Assembly (NCBI GenBank): GCA_025464925.1
Contig: JAODMS010000241.1
Coordinates: 1 to 64,000 of the forward strand
Direction: 5' to 3'
Length of the DNA stretch: 64,000 nt
DNA from: Arthrobacter sp.
Lineage (GTDB): Bacteria; Actinomycetota; Actinomycetes; Actinomycetales; Micrococcaceae
Shown piece by piece: positions 1-7,995 of this stretch (position 1 is the first letter of the stretch; each line of letters starts with the position of its first letter). The translations under genes were made by a program, and so were the position numbers. The notes below the pieces were generated by a model, which was not told the origin of the DNA, did not search any database, and saw only the letters and a list, made by a program, of their open reading frames with translations.

Positions 1-497
1 ACCCCACCGACATGACCAACATCCAGGGCCCGCAGATCAGCGCCCTGCAGCGCGACCGAGTCCAGGGACACATCGACCGCGCCGTCGAACAGGGCGCCCG
101 CCTCGTCGTCGGCGGCGGACGCCCCGCGCACCTCCCCACGGGCTACTTCATCGAGCCGACCCTGTTCATCGACGTCGACAACTCCATGGCCATCGCCCAG
201 GAGGAGGTCTTCGGTCCCGTCCTCGCCGTCATCCCCTACGACGACGACGAGGACGCGATCCGGATCGCCAACGACAGCCAGTACGGACTCTCCGGCGGGG
301 TGTTCTCCGCCTCCCTCGAGCGCGGCATGGCCATCGCCGACCGCATCCGCACCGGCTCCATCTCCGTCAACGGCGGCATCTGGTACGGCGCCGACGCCCC
401 CTACGGCGGCTACAAGACCAGTGGCATCGGCCGACAGAACGGCATCGAGGGCTTCGAGCAGTACACCGAGACCAAACTGGTGGGCTGGCTCTCCTAA
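1..497 (+). CDS. Aldehyde dehydrogenase, C-terminal part (cut by window start)
   Basis: This is the C-terminal third of an NAD(P)-dependent aldehyde dehydrogenase, which oxidises an aldehyde to the acid. The frame is open to the first base, so the gene starts outside the window; the first ATG at 12 lies inside the domain. Visible family features are the EEVFGPVL motif, IANDSQYGLSGGVFS and the C-terminal oligomerisation strand with PYGGYKTSGIGRQ. The catalytic Cys and Glu would lie upstream. By eye it matches the complete paralogue at 7996-9480 along nearly its whole length, including GGGRPAHLP and PYDDDEDAIRIANDS, so the two are recent relatives. A hairpin follows the stop. Confidence 0.93.
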   Translation, partial: PTDMTNIQGPQISALQRDRVQGHIDRAVEQGARLVVGGGRPAHLPTGYFIEPTLFIDVDNSMAIAQEEVFGPVLAVIPYDDDEDAIRIANDSQYGLSGGVFSASLERGMAIADRIRTGSISVNGGIWYGADAPYGGYKTSGIGRQNGIEGFEQYTETKLVGWLS

Positions 498-508
498 CGC
501 CGACAGCA

Positions 509-553
509 GCTCCCGGACCGGAGACGCCGACACGGCGCCACCGGCCCGGGAGC
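509..553. terminator. Hairpin between convergent genes
   Basis: Arms GCTCCCGGACCGG (509-521) and CCGGCCCGGGAGC (541-553) pair over 13 positions with one mismatch around a 19-nt loop. It sits between the converging aldehyde dehydrogenase and beta-hydroxyacid dehydrogenase genes. There is no U-tract, as is common in actinobacteria. Confidence 0.6.
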
Positions 554-598
554 CGTCCATTCCTTACCACCGGGGCGTCGATGCCGTGCCGGTCGGGT

Positions 599-1435
599 TC
601 AGCTCCGGCGCCCCGGGTCGGTCGGGCCGGCCGCACGCATCGCCGCGACGAACCGACCCGCGACATCCAGAACGGCTTGGCGGGGCCCCCCGGAGAGTGC
701 TCGCTCCAGCAGGTCCACGTCCTTGGTGAGGGTGGGGCCGGCCTGAGTGCCGGCGAGCCCCGCCAAGGAACCGACGGTGTAGCGGATGCGCGCGGCGGTG
801 CACGTGGAGCTGCTCGTCGCCAGCGCCGCCGCGAGGCTCTGCGGGTCCAGGCCCAGCATCCCGCCGATGCGCAGGACGTCGTCGGCCAGGACGATCTGCG
901 CCGCGAAGAGGGCGTTGTTCAGTAGCTTGGCCTGCTGACCCGCCCCGACGGCGCCGAGGTGCACGACGTCCGTGGCATAGCTGGCGAGCACCGGCCGGAC
1001 CCGATCCAGGGACTGGCGTTCACCGCCGACCATCACTGTGAGGGCGCCGGCCGCAGCCGCGGAGTGGCCACCACTGACCGGGGCGTCGAGCAGCGAGAGA
1101 CCGGCCGATGTGACTTCGGCAGCGATGTCGCGGACCTCGTCGGGCGCCAGCGTCGTGTGTACGACCACGACCCCGCCTGGGGACAGCCCGGCCACGACCC
1201 CATCCGGCCCCAAGACGACGTCGCGCACGCCGGCGGCGTCGAACAGGCAGATCCCCACGACGTCCGACAGCCGGCCGAGGTCGGCCGGGCTCGTCGCGAT
1301 CGCCACGTCACTGCCCGCGAAGGGGATCAGGGACTCACTGCGGCGCGCCCAGACACTCAGCGCGAAACCCCCAGCCCGAATGCGCTGCGCAATGGGCAGA
1401 CCCTGGTCACCGAGTCCGATGAAGCCGACCCTCAC
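599..1435 (-). CDS. Beta-hydroxyacid dehydrogenase (3-hydroxyisobutyrate dehydrogenase family)
   Basis: NAD(P)-dependent oxidoreductase of the 3-hydroxyisobutyrate / 6-phosphogluconate dehydrogenase superfamily, 278 aa. The Rossmann motif VGFIGLGDQG is at the N-terminus; LLDAPVSGG and the catalytic-lysine motif GAGQQAKLLNN are in the expected order, and the all-alpha C-terminal domain is complete. The GTG at 1435 was chosen because GGGGAGGA lies six bases upstream and the Rossmann strand starts at residue 2; a longer ORF to 1534 adds only an unrelated arginine-rich leader. Family members oxidise 3-hydroxy acids or reduce short aldehydes; the substrate here is unknown. It converges with the aldehyde dehydrogenase fragment. 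Confidence 0.88.
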   Translation of the reverse strand: MRVGFIGLGDQGLPIAQRIRAGGFALSVWARRSESLIPFAGSDVAIATSPADLGRLSDVVGICLFDAAGVRDVVLGPDGVVAGLSPGGVVVVHTTLAPDEVRDIAAEVTSAGLSLLDAPVSGGHSAAAAGALTVMVGGERQSLDRVRPVLASYATDVVHLGAVGAGQQAKLLNNALFAAQIVLADDVLRIGGMLGLDPQSLAAALATSSSTCTAARIRYTVGSLAGLAGTQAGPTLTKDVDLLERALSGGPRQAVLDVAGRFVAAMRAAGPTDPGRRS

Positions 1436-1621
1436 GGGCTTCCTCCCCGAAAAGCGGCGACGTCTGTCCTCCGGATCCGGCGCCCCGGACGAGCGGGGCC
1501 GGATCCGTTCGCCGATGAGGCCGGGCACGACCACGTGGAGGCGCAGTGGACGGCCCGGCTCACGGGTACGCGGACGGCGCTCGACCGGTACTCCGTGCCG
1601 CGGAAGCGGTCGACCTGCGTC

Positions 1622-2863
1622 TTAGGGCGCCCACGTCAGCGGCAGGGTGTTGAGCGTCATCATGCCGCCCGAGGCCTCCAACTGCTGGGCGTCCTCGTCG
1701 AGCCAGTACTCCGGAATCCGCTTGTGCCACTCCTCGTACGCCACCACCAGTTCGTGCCTGGCAAGGTGGGAGCCAAGGCAACGGTGCGGTCCGGCCCCGA
1801 AGGCCAGGTGGTTGATGACCGGCCGGTCGAAGTCGACCTCCTTGGCGTTCTCGTACGCGTTGTTGTCGCGGCCTGCGGCAGGGAAGCTGACGATCACCAC
1901 GTCGCCCTTGCGCACCGGGCAGCCGGCCACCTCGGTGTCCTCGGCCACGTCCCGTGCGGTGTTCACGATCGAGTAGGCGCGCAGCAGCTCTTCGGCGGCC
2001 TTGGGGATGAGCTCCGGTTCCTCCACCAGACGCCGCCGGTGCTCCGGGTGCGTGGCCAGGTGCCGGAGGCCGTACCCGAGTTCGGCCGTGACGGTGTCGA
2101 GGCCCGCCATGAAGAACAGCAGGTAGAAGGAGAGCAGGTCGGCATCGGTCACCGGCTCCCCGTCGATCGTCCAGTCGAGGGCCTCGGTGGCCAGCCCCTC
2201 GGGCCGATCCTCCCGAGCCATCGCCCGCCGCTGCGCAATCATCGTGATGAAGTACTCCGTCACCTGCTGCTGGGCCTGATGCATGCCGGCCACGCCGGCC
2301 CCGCCCACCGAGTAGTCGGGATGCAGGATGTTGGTCTCCCACTCCAGCATCATGTCCAGCTCGTCGATGGGCAGCCCCATCAGCTCGAGGAAGACGGCGG
2401 TCGGGAAGCGCAGAGCGAACTCCGACGTGTAGTCGCACCTCCCGCGGGCCTGCAGCTCCTCGATCAGTTCGATCGCCCGCGCCCGGACCTTCCCGTCCAG
2501 CGCCTGCACCTGGCCGGGTGTGAAGAAGGGCGCGAGCAACCGCCGCCACTTCTGGTGCACCGGCCCGTTGAGCCCGTGCGGAACGAGCAGGAACGGTTGG
2601 GGGTCACCGGTCGACAGGATGCGCGAGCCCTGCGGGAACACCGTGGGGTTCTGCGCCACCATCAACGCCGCTTCGTGCCCGGTGACCAGGTAGAAGCCCA
2701 TTCCCTCGTCGACGCGGTGGATGGGACTCTCCGCCTGGAGCGTGTCCAGCATCTCGTAGCCGGCCATGGCCGGGCGCTCGGGCCCTTCCCAGGTGATGTG
2801 CGCGACGGGGCAGGAACCCGCCCTGGCGGCTGACTCGGTCGCGGATGTGTCGGTCTGGGTCAA
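1622..2863 (-). CDS. Cytochrome P450
   Basis: Soluble bacterial class I P450 monooxygenase, 413 aa, inserting oxygen into a substrate with electrons from a ferredoxin. The I-helix oxygen-binding motif reads AGLDTVT, the K-helix ExxR is EELLR, and the heme loop is FGAGPHRCLGSHLAR with the thiolate Cys near residue 362. The start codon is TTG at 2863, chosen because GAAGGAG lies five bases upstream. A promoter-like sequence about 130 bases upstream matches the one before the second P450 operon. Likely partners are the ferredoxin at 5709 and the reductase at 4409. Substrate unknown. Confidence 0.95.
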   Translation of the reverse strand: MTQTDTSATESAARAGSCPVAHITWEGPERPAMAGYEMLDTLQAESPIHRVDEGMGFYLVTGHEAALMVAQNPTVFPQGSRILSTGDPQPFLLVPHGLNGPVHQKWRRLLAPFFTPGQVQALDGKVRARAIELIEELQARGRCDYTSEFALRFPTAVFLELMGLPIDELDMMLEWETNILHPDYSVGGAGVAGMHQAQQQVTEYFITMIAQRRAMAREDRPEGLATEALDWTIDGEPVTDADLLSFYLLFFMAGLDTVTAELGYGLRHLATHPEHRRRLVEEPELIPKAAEELLRAYSIVNTARDVAEDTEVAGCPVRKGDVVIVSFPAAGRDNNAYENAKEVDFDRPVINHLAFGAGPHRCLGSHLARHELVVAYEEWHKRIPEYWLDEDAQQLEASGGMMTLNTLPLTWAP

Positions 2864-3446
2864 GGCGACTCCTTCATCTCGAAACGGGCTGATGCGCAGA
2901 TCCGGCTGCGTCGGGAGAACCCGACGGCGACGAAGATGCGGTTGGAACTGCGATTTGCACCAGCCTGCGTCTCGCCGACGGGACGAGGCCTCGTCACGGT
3001 ATCGGTGGCGTAGATCACATACAAGGGCTGCGAATGGTCCGGCCGAGCACGGTCAATTACGGGCCGGAATGGTGTCGCCCCGGATCGAGCATTCGCTTGC
3101 GTCACGCCGTTCGCCCGGCCGCGATCAACTGCCCTCCCCCATGCGGCGAGGAGGCGATCTGCGATGACTCTCGACGTCTCGCCCGGCCACCTCGGCGAGC
3201 AAGAATCCAGCGGGAGCTGGAACGCACCCATGCGCATGGCGCTTCCCTCACAGGACGCCCTGGAACTGAACCGCCGGCCATGACGAGCCGGACATCCCGC
3301 TGTGCCGGCCGGTCCGCGCGCCATCCGCCTGACTTCGGCCTCATCGACTCCCGCTACACCGACGCAGGCCATGCATGTGCGCCGCCGGGAGCTGCTGCCG
3401 ACAACCTCGAGGCAGGCCTTGAGCAGGCCCGCCACGAGGTCGGCGG
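2864..3446. other. 583-base non-coding stretch upstream of the P450
   Basis: No supported gene. Open frames here lack a ribosome site, family motifs and a consistent coding pattern. The only structure I can support is the promoter-like element at 2996-3025. The stretch may be a long leader or a decayed gene; nothing in it was recognised. Confidence 0.5.
2996..3025 (-). promoter_or_regulatory. Promoter of the P450 gene, shared with 9558-9587
   Basis: Reading the minus strand, TTGTAT (3024-3019), a 17-nt spacer and TACCGT (3001-2996) form a plausible sigma70-type promoter. The first 27 bases match the element at 9558 at about 20 positions, including an identical CTTGTATGTGA and a second block GATAC. 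The conservation extends into the spacer, suggesting a regulator site overlaps it. Confidence 0.55.
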
Positions 3447-4307
3447 TCAGAACGTCGGCTGCTGCGGGCGGCTCTTGACGTAACCGCCAGCGTCCACGCG
3501 CATCTGCATGCCAGTGACATAGCGCGACTCGTCGGAGACCAGAAAAAGGACCATCGCGGCGATGTCCTCGGGCTCCACGTAGGGAATCGGCATGGCCTGC
3601 ATCGCGGGGAAGGCAGCCAGCGCGTCGTCCCGGGTCGGGTTCTCGATGTCCGGGCGGAAGATGCCGTACATCTGATCGTTGTTGAGCAGCATCGTGTTGA
3701 CGTTCGTGGGATGCACTGCGTTGACCCGGATCTTCTGCGGGGCAAGCACGTACGCGAGATCGTTGACGAACGACGCGATGAATCGCTTCGCCAGCGAGTA
3801 CCCCAGGCCGCCGGAGCCGCTACCCGGAGCGTCGACCGTGCCGGGGAGGAGCGCCGCGAGGCTCCCGGTGGCAACGACCGACGCCCCCTCCCGGAGGTGC
3901 GGAAGGGCCACCTCCACGGCGTTGATGACACCCGCGTAGTCGACCTGCAGGGCGTCGATGAACGCCTCGCCACCCGTCGTTCCGAGGGGGCAGATGCCGG
4001 CGTTGGCGACGACCGCGTCCAGGCGGCCCAGTTCGGCGACGCCGGCGTCGAGTGCAGCCTTGACTGCGGCGCGGTCCCGCACGTCGGCGGTGCTGACGAC
4101 CATCCGGCGATCGAGCTTCTCGACCATCCGGACCGTCTCGTCGAGCTCCTCTCGCGTGGCCATCGGGTACCCGTTGGTCGAGATGTCCTCGCAGATGTCG
4201 ACGCCGATGATGTCGGCGCCCTCCTCCGCGAGGCGAAGTGCGTGGGCACGACCCTGACCCCGCGCCGCTCCGGTAATGAAGACGACCTTGCCTTCAACAC
4301 GACCCAT
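3447..4307 (-). CDS. SDR oxidoreductase, mycofactocin-linked type
   Basis: Short-chain dehydrogenase, 286 aa. The N-terminus GRVEGKVVFITGAARGQGR followed by HALRLAEEGADIIGVDIC is characteristic of the actinobacterial subfamily linked to the redox peptide mycofactocin, in which NAD is held tightly and reoxidised in place. The NAG motif (ANAGI) and the active-site region ending in GYSLAK (Tyr/Lys) are present, and the C-terminus is complete. ATG at 4307 has GAGGAGC six bases upstream. It probably oxidises an alcohol made by the neighbouring P450. It is divergent from the ferredoxin reductase at 4409, with a candidate operator between them. No mycofactocin biosynthesis genes are in the window. 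Confidence 0.9.
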   Translation of the reverse strand: MGRVEGKVVFITGAARGQGRAHALRLAEEGADIIGVDICEDISTNGYPMATREELDETVRMVEKLDRRMVVSTADVRDRAAVKAALDAGVAELGRLDAVVANAGICPLGTTGGEAFIDALQVDYAGVINAVEVALPHLREGASVVATGSLAALLPGTVDAPGSGSGGLGYSLAKRFIASFVNDLAYVLAPQKIRVNAVHPTNVNTMLLNNDQMYGIFRPDIENPTRDDALAAFPAMQAMPIPYVEPEDIAAMVLFLVSDESRYVTGMQMRVDAGGYVKSRPQQPTF

Positions 4308-4336
4308 GACGCTGCTCCTCGGTTGTTGTGACGTGG

Positions 4337-4360
4337 GTCGCATGCAACCATCCGTGCGAC
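4337..4360. promoter_or_regulatory. Inverted repeat between divergent SDR and ferredoxin reductase
   Basis: GTCGCA (4337-4342) and TGCGAC (4355-4360) form a perfect six-base inverted repeat with 12 bases between, in the 101-base region separating two divergent genes. Its position suits an operator; the short arms keep confidence low. Confidence 0.35.
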
Positions 4361-4408
4361 AACGAGGCAAGAAAATCTCAATCGGGACACCGAACCCTGG
4401 GAGGTTCC

Positions 4409-5593
4409 ATGCGAATTCCCCGTTCGATCGTGATCACGGGCGGCGGTCTGGCCGCTGCTCGCGCCGTCGAGGAGGTACGCCGGCTTGGCCTCGACAGCAG
4501 CATCACCCTCGTCTGCGGGGAGTCGCACGCCCCCTACGATCGGCCGCCACTGTCCAAGGAGGTCCTGCGCGGAGAGCGGCGGGAGACCCCATTGCGCGCC
4601 GACTGGAGCGACCTCGACGTCGACCTACGCCTGGGCCGCCGCGCCGTGGCCCTGCACCCGTCCGAGCAAACCGTGCTGCTCGACGACGGCGAGACGCTCG
4701 GCTACGACGCGCTGGTCGTCGCCACAGGCGCACAGCCCCGAACGCTGGCCGGCGTCAGTGGGAGCGGCGCCCACGTGCTGCGCACCCTGGAGGACTCGCA
4801 CGCCCTTGCCGAGGACATTCGGCGCGCCGGGCGCCTGACCGTCGTGGGCGGCGGCCTCATCGGGTGCGAGGTCGCCGCGAGCGCCCGGGCCCTCGGCGCC
4901 GATGTCACCTTGCTGGAAATCTTGGCCGCACCACTGGCCCGCATCTTCGGCGCCCAGGTAGCGGCCGAGGTGGCCCGCATGCACGAGAATGCCGGGGTAC
5001 GCCTGCTGTGCGGGACGTCGGTCGTCGAGGCCCGCGGCGAGGGCGCCGAACGGGAACTGCTCCTGTCGGACGGGACGACACTCAGCGCTCCGGTGGTCCT
5101 GGTCGGTCTCGGCGTGCAGCCGGAGACGGCGTGGCTCGAGGGCTCGGGGCTCGAGGTGGACAACGGGGTGCTGTGCGACGCCACGGGGCGCACCTCACTC
5201 GACGGCGTGTGGGCGGCGGGCGACGTCGCCAGGTGGGAGCATCCGCTGCTCGGCGCGCACGTTCGCATGGAGCACTGGACCAGCGCAGCGAATCAGGGCG
5301 TGGCCGCGGCGCGTGATCTCGCGGGCCAGCCGACCGCCCTCGACGAGGTCCCGTACTTCTGGAGCGACCAGTACCGGACCAAGTTCCAGGTGCTGGGGTG
5401 GCCGCACCCCGATGACGAGGTGACCCTGCTGCGCGTCGGCCCGGACGCCGACCGGCTGCTGGCCCTCTACGGCCGGGACGGTCGGCTCACCGCCGTACTG
5501 GGCGCCAGCGCACCGCGGTGGGTCATGCGCATGAGATCGATGGTCGGTGACCGCGCGCCGTACGACGAGGCGCTGGCCGCGGCCCGCGCGTGA
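4409..5593 (+). CDS. FAD-dependent ferredoxin reductase (putidaredoxin reductase type)
   Basis: Flavoprotein, 394 aa, passing electrons from NAD(P)H to a P450 ferredoxin. The FAD-binding motif ITGGGLAAARA is at the N-terminus, the pyridine-nucleotide motif VVGGGLIGCE is mid-protein, and the second FAD motif GVWAAGDVA is near residue 275. The reductase C-terminal domain contains YFWSDQY, typical of rubredoxin/ferredoxin reductases of oxygenases. ATG at 4409 has GGGAGG four bases upstream; a longer frame to 4328 has no such site. The 68-aa ferredoxin follows downstream on the same strand, giving a reductase-ferredoxin unit for the P450 at 1622. Confidence 0.94.
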   Translation: MRIPRSIVITGGGLAAARAVEEVRRLGLDSSITLVCGESHAPYDRPPLSKEVLRGERRETPLRADWSDLDVDLRLGRRAVALHPSEQTVLLDDGETLGYDALVVATGAQPRTLAGVSGSGAHVLRTLEDSHALAEDIRRAGRLTVVGGGLIGCEVAASARALGADVTLLEILAAPLARIFGAQVAAEVARMHENAGVRLLCGTSVVEARGEGAERELLLSDGTTLSAPVVLVGLGVQPETAWLEGSGLEVDNGVLCDATGRTSLDGVWAAGDVARWEHPLLGAHVRMEHWTSAANQGVAAARDLAGQPTALDEVPYFWSDQYRTKFQVLGWPHPDDEVTLLRVGPDADRLLALYGRDGRLTAVLGASAPRWVMRMRSMVGDRAPYDEALAAARA

Positions 5594-5708
5594 GGGTCTG
5601 ACCGGGACGGCGTGGTACAGACAACGCGGCACGCCTGCCGGAGCGAACGAAGGCCACGCACGTCGTCGGCGTGAAGTCGAAGGAAACGTTCCCCCGGAGG
5701 AGGCCCAC

Positions 5709-5915
5709 ATGAAGATCGTCGTCAGCAAGGACAAGTGCAGCGGACATGCTCGGTGCAACGCAGGCGGACCCGACGTCTACGAGCTCGACGAACTCGGTTA
5801 CGTCGCCTTCACCGAGCTCGAGGTCCCTGTCGGTCTGGAAAGACAGGCCCGGGACGGCGCCGCCGCGTGCCCGGAACGAGCCATCACCCTGGTGGAAGCC
5901 CCGCTCCAGCAATAG
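5709..5915 (+). CDS. 3Fe-4S ferredoxin of P450 type
   Basis: Ferredoxin of 68 aa with the three-cysteine pattern of actinobacterial P450 electron donors: Cys10 and Cys16 in CSGHARC and Cys54 in ACPERAI, which ligate a 3Fe-4S cluster. ATG at 5709 has GGAGG upstream. It lies downstream of the reductase gene and is the natural carrier to one of the two P450s here. It has the same length and cysteine spacing as the ferredoxin at 11318. Confidence 0.93.
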   Translation: MKIVVSKDKCSGHARCNAGGPDVYELDELGYVAFTELEVPVGLERQARDGAAACPERAITLVEAPLQQ

Positions 5916-5977
5916 CGCGGCGGGCTCGAGTGCCGGCGCCGACCTGGGCGGTCGATCGTCCACTCGCCGTCGCCTCG

Positions 5978-6320
5978 GTCGCGCTCCGGCCGGGGCGGGA
6001 GCGACGTGATGTAGGGATGGTCAGTGTGCAGCGGACCGCCCCTCCGGGCGCCGTTGAGCACACCCAGCGGCACCAGGACCTGCGTCTGCCTTTCCGCCGC
6101 AGACTCCGCGCCGACGGGGAGCTCCCCCTCGTAGTAGATGGCGCTCTCCGGACACACCGGCTCGCACGCCCCACAGTCAATGCACACCTCGGGAGTCAAT
6201 GCACACCTCGGGATGGATGTGGAGCTGACGCTCCCCCTCGTAGACGCAGTCGACGGAGCGCTCGCGGACGCACGACTGATCCTTCACGTCGACGCAGGCA
6301 TCCATGACGACGTGAGGCAT
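5978..6320 (-). pseudogene. 7Fe ferredoxin broken by a 19-bp tandem duplication
   Basis: From ATG 6320, with GAGGAG seven bases upstream, the frame encodes [17 protein letters not shown] and continues to HPEVCID, clearly a 7Fe ferredoxin. It then runs into a stop at 6177-6179 after 47 codons. The cause is an exact tandem repeat of 19 bases, 6175-6193 and 6194-6212. Removing one copy restores [12 protein letters not shown] and a normal C-terminal region to about 5978. A cysteine expected near position 21 is already Arg, and no clean stop follows the restored frame, so decay may predate the duplication. The intact homologue is at 9710. Confidence 0.85.
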
Positions 6321-6532
6321 CGCTGTACTCCTCGGTGTCCGGGCCGCCTGCCGTCCGGGCAGTGTGGCCCATCACAGGCTGACGACGCAGCGCGCCGAGG
6401 TCCGAGCGGTCCTTCCCAGCGGCTGCGACCGCAATCGGTTCGGCGGGAGCCGAACGAGCGCGGCAGACCCACCCAGCGAGCTCTGACGGCGACATCGTCG
6501 GCCGTCCTCGATGCGCATCCGAGGGAGAGAAC

Positions 6533-7900
6533 ATGGACGTCAAGGACGAGACGGCGGCGCGCGCACCAGGACGCCCCCTGCGGGTCGCCATCATCGGTGC
6601 CGGGCCCGCCGGCCTCTACGCGGCCGACTACCTGACCTTCGACGGCGACGGCAGTGTGCGCGTAGACGTCATCGAGCGGTTGCCGGTTCCCTTCGGACTC
6701 CTCCGGTACGGGGTGGCCCCCGACCACCTCAACATCAAGGCGGCGGGTCGCGCCCTCATGGAGGTCCTGGAACGGCAGGACGTCGAGCTCTTCGCCAACG
6801 TCGATGTCGGCCGCGCCGTCACGCTCGAGGAGTTGCGGGAGCGCTACGACGCGATCGTGTACGCCCTCGGCGCGAGCGGCGACCGGCGCGTCGGCATCCC
6901 GGGCGAGGACCTGCCGGGGAGCATCTCGGCGACGTCCTTCGTCAATTGGTACAACGGCCACCCGGAGGCCTCCGCACCCGATCTTGTCGGCGCATCCACC
7001 GTCGCAGTGGTCGGGGTCGGCAACGTCGCCCTCGACGTCGCCCGGATCCTTCTCCGCGACGCGGAGGAGCTCTCCCCCACCGACGTGCCCCAGCCCGTCC
7101 TGGAAGACCTGCGGGCCAGTGCAGTCACCGACGTGCACCTACTCGGCAGGCGCGGCCCTCAGCATGCGAAGTTCACGACCAAGGAGCTGCGCGAACTCGG
7201 GGAGCTCGCCGGGGTCTCCGTCGTCGTGGACGACGGCCAGTTGCCGGAGGAACCGCCCGAGGGCGTCACCCCCGTCACCACACGGAACCTCGCCGTACTC
7301 AAGGCCTGGGCGGAACGCGTGCCGTCGACGGCACGCCGTCGCCTGCACCTGCACTTCGGTGCCCGCCCGATCGAGATCCTCGGTGAGGAGCGCGTCACCG
7401 GGCTCCGCCTGGAGCGCACGTCGGCAGAGGGCGTCGGCACGGGTGAGACGTGGGACCTCCCCGCCCAAGCGGTCCTCCGGTCGGTGGGGTACCGGGGCGC
7501 GGGCCTACCAGGCGTGCCCTTCGACGAGCTCACCTCCACCATCCCGACCGAGGCCAGCCGCGTGGTGCGGGACGGAGCCGCCGGACCAGGCGAGTACGTC
7601 GTCGGCTGGATCAAGCGGGGTGCCACCGGCATCCTGGGCACGAACCGCGCCGACGCCCGGGACGCGGTCGACAGCCTGCGCGCCGACATGCCCGTTCTCC
7701 TCGCCGGCCACGCCGCCGACCCTGGCGGCGTGGGACCGCTCCTGACGCAGCGGCAGGAGCCCGTTGTGGGTGTAGCGGGCTGGCGTGCCGTGCTGACCGC
7801 AGAGGACCAGGAGGGCGGCAAGCACGGCCGCGGCCGGGTCAAGATCCAGGACTGGCAGGACCTGCTGGATGCGGCCACGCAGGATCCGCCTGCCCGATGA
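6533..7900 (+). CDS. Ferredoxin-NADP reductase, adrenodoxin reductase (FprA) type
   Basis: FAD flavoprotein of 455 aa moving electrons between NADPH and ferredoxin. Near the N-terminus AIIGAGPAGLYAADYL binds FAD, followed by LPVPFGLLRYGVAPDH, a signature of FprA and adrenodoxin reductase. VVGVGNVALDVARIL binds NADP, and the C-terminal GWIKRGATGILGTNR is also conserved. ATG at 6533 has GGAGAG upstream. This is a different fold class from the reductase at 4409; 7Fe ferredoxins such as that at 9710 are common partners of FprA-type enzymes. It starts 212 bases from the divergent broken ferredoxin. Confidence 0.95.
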   Translation: MDVKDETAARAPGRPLRVAIIGAGPAGLYAADYLTFDGDGSVRVDVIERLPVPFGLLRYGVAPDHLNIKAAGRALMEVLERQDVELFANVDVGRAVTLEELRERYDAIVYALGASGDRRVGIPGEDLPGSISATSFVNWYNGHPEASAPDLVGASTVAVVGVGNVALDVARILLRDAEELSPTDVPQPVLEDLRASAVTDVHLLGRRGPQHAKFTTKELRELGELAGVSVVVDDGQLPEEPPEGVTPVTTRNLAVLKAWAERVPSTARRRLHLHFGARPIEILGEERVTGLRLERTSAEGVGTGETWDLPAQAVLRSVGYRGAGLPGVPFDELTSTIPTEASRVVRDGAAGPGEYVVGWIKRGATGILGTNRADARDAVDSLRADMPVLLAGHAADPGGVGPLLTQRQEPVVGVAGWRAVLTAEDQEGGKHGRGRVKIQDWQDLLDAATQDPPAR

Positions 7901-7950
7901 AGTGGCGCGGTCGAGACGACGTCGACGGGCGCAGCCCCCGCCCCGGCCGA

Positions 7951-7983
7951 GGGTCGCCGCCGTCATGCAAACGGCGGCGACCC
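7951..7983. terminator. Perfect 13-bp hairpin between convergent genes
   Basis: GGGTCGCCGCCGT (7951-7963) and its exact complement (7971-7983) flank a 7-nt loop. It lies midway between the converging FprA-type reductase and aldehyde dehydrogenase ends and could stop transcription from both sides. Confidence 0.75.
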
Positions 7984-7995
7984 GGTGGACGGGGA

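Noticed and set aside
959..2833. A 624-codon open frame on the plus strand
   Set aside because: It runs antisense through the dehydrogenase and P450 genes, lacks family motifs and a ribosome site, and is the usual GC-rich shadow of real codons.
2860..3435. A 191-codon minus-strand frame upstream of the first P450
   Set aside because: No ribosome site, no recognised motif, serine/arginine-rich composition, and it contains the shared promoter element.
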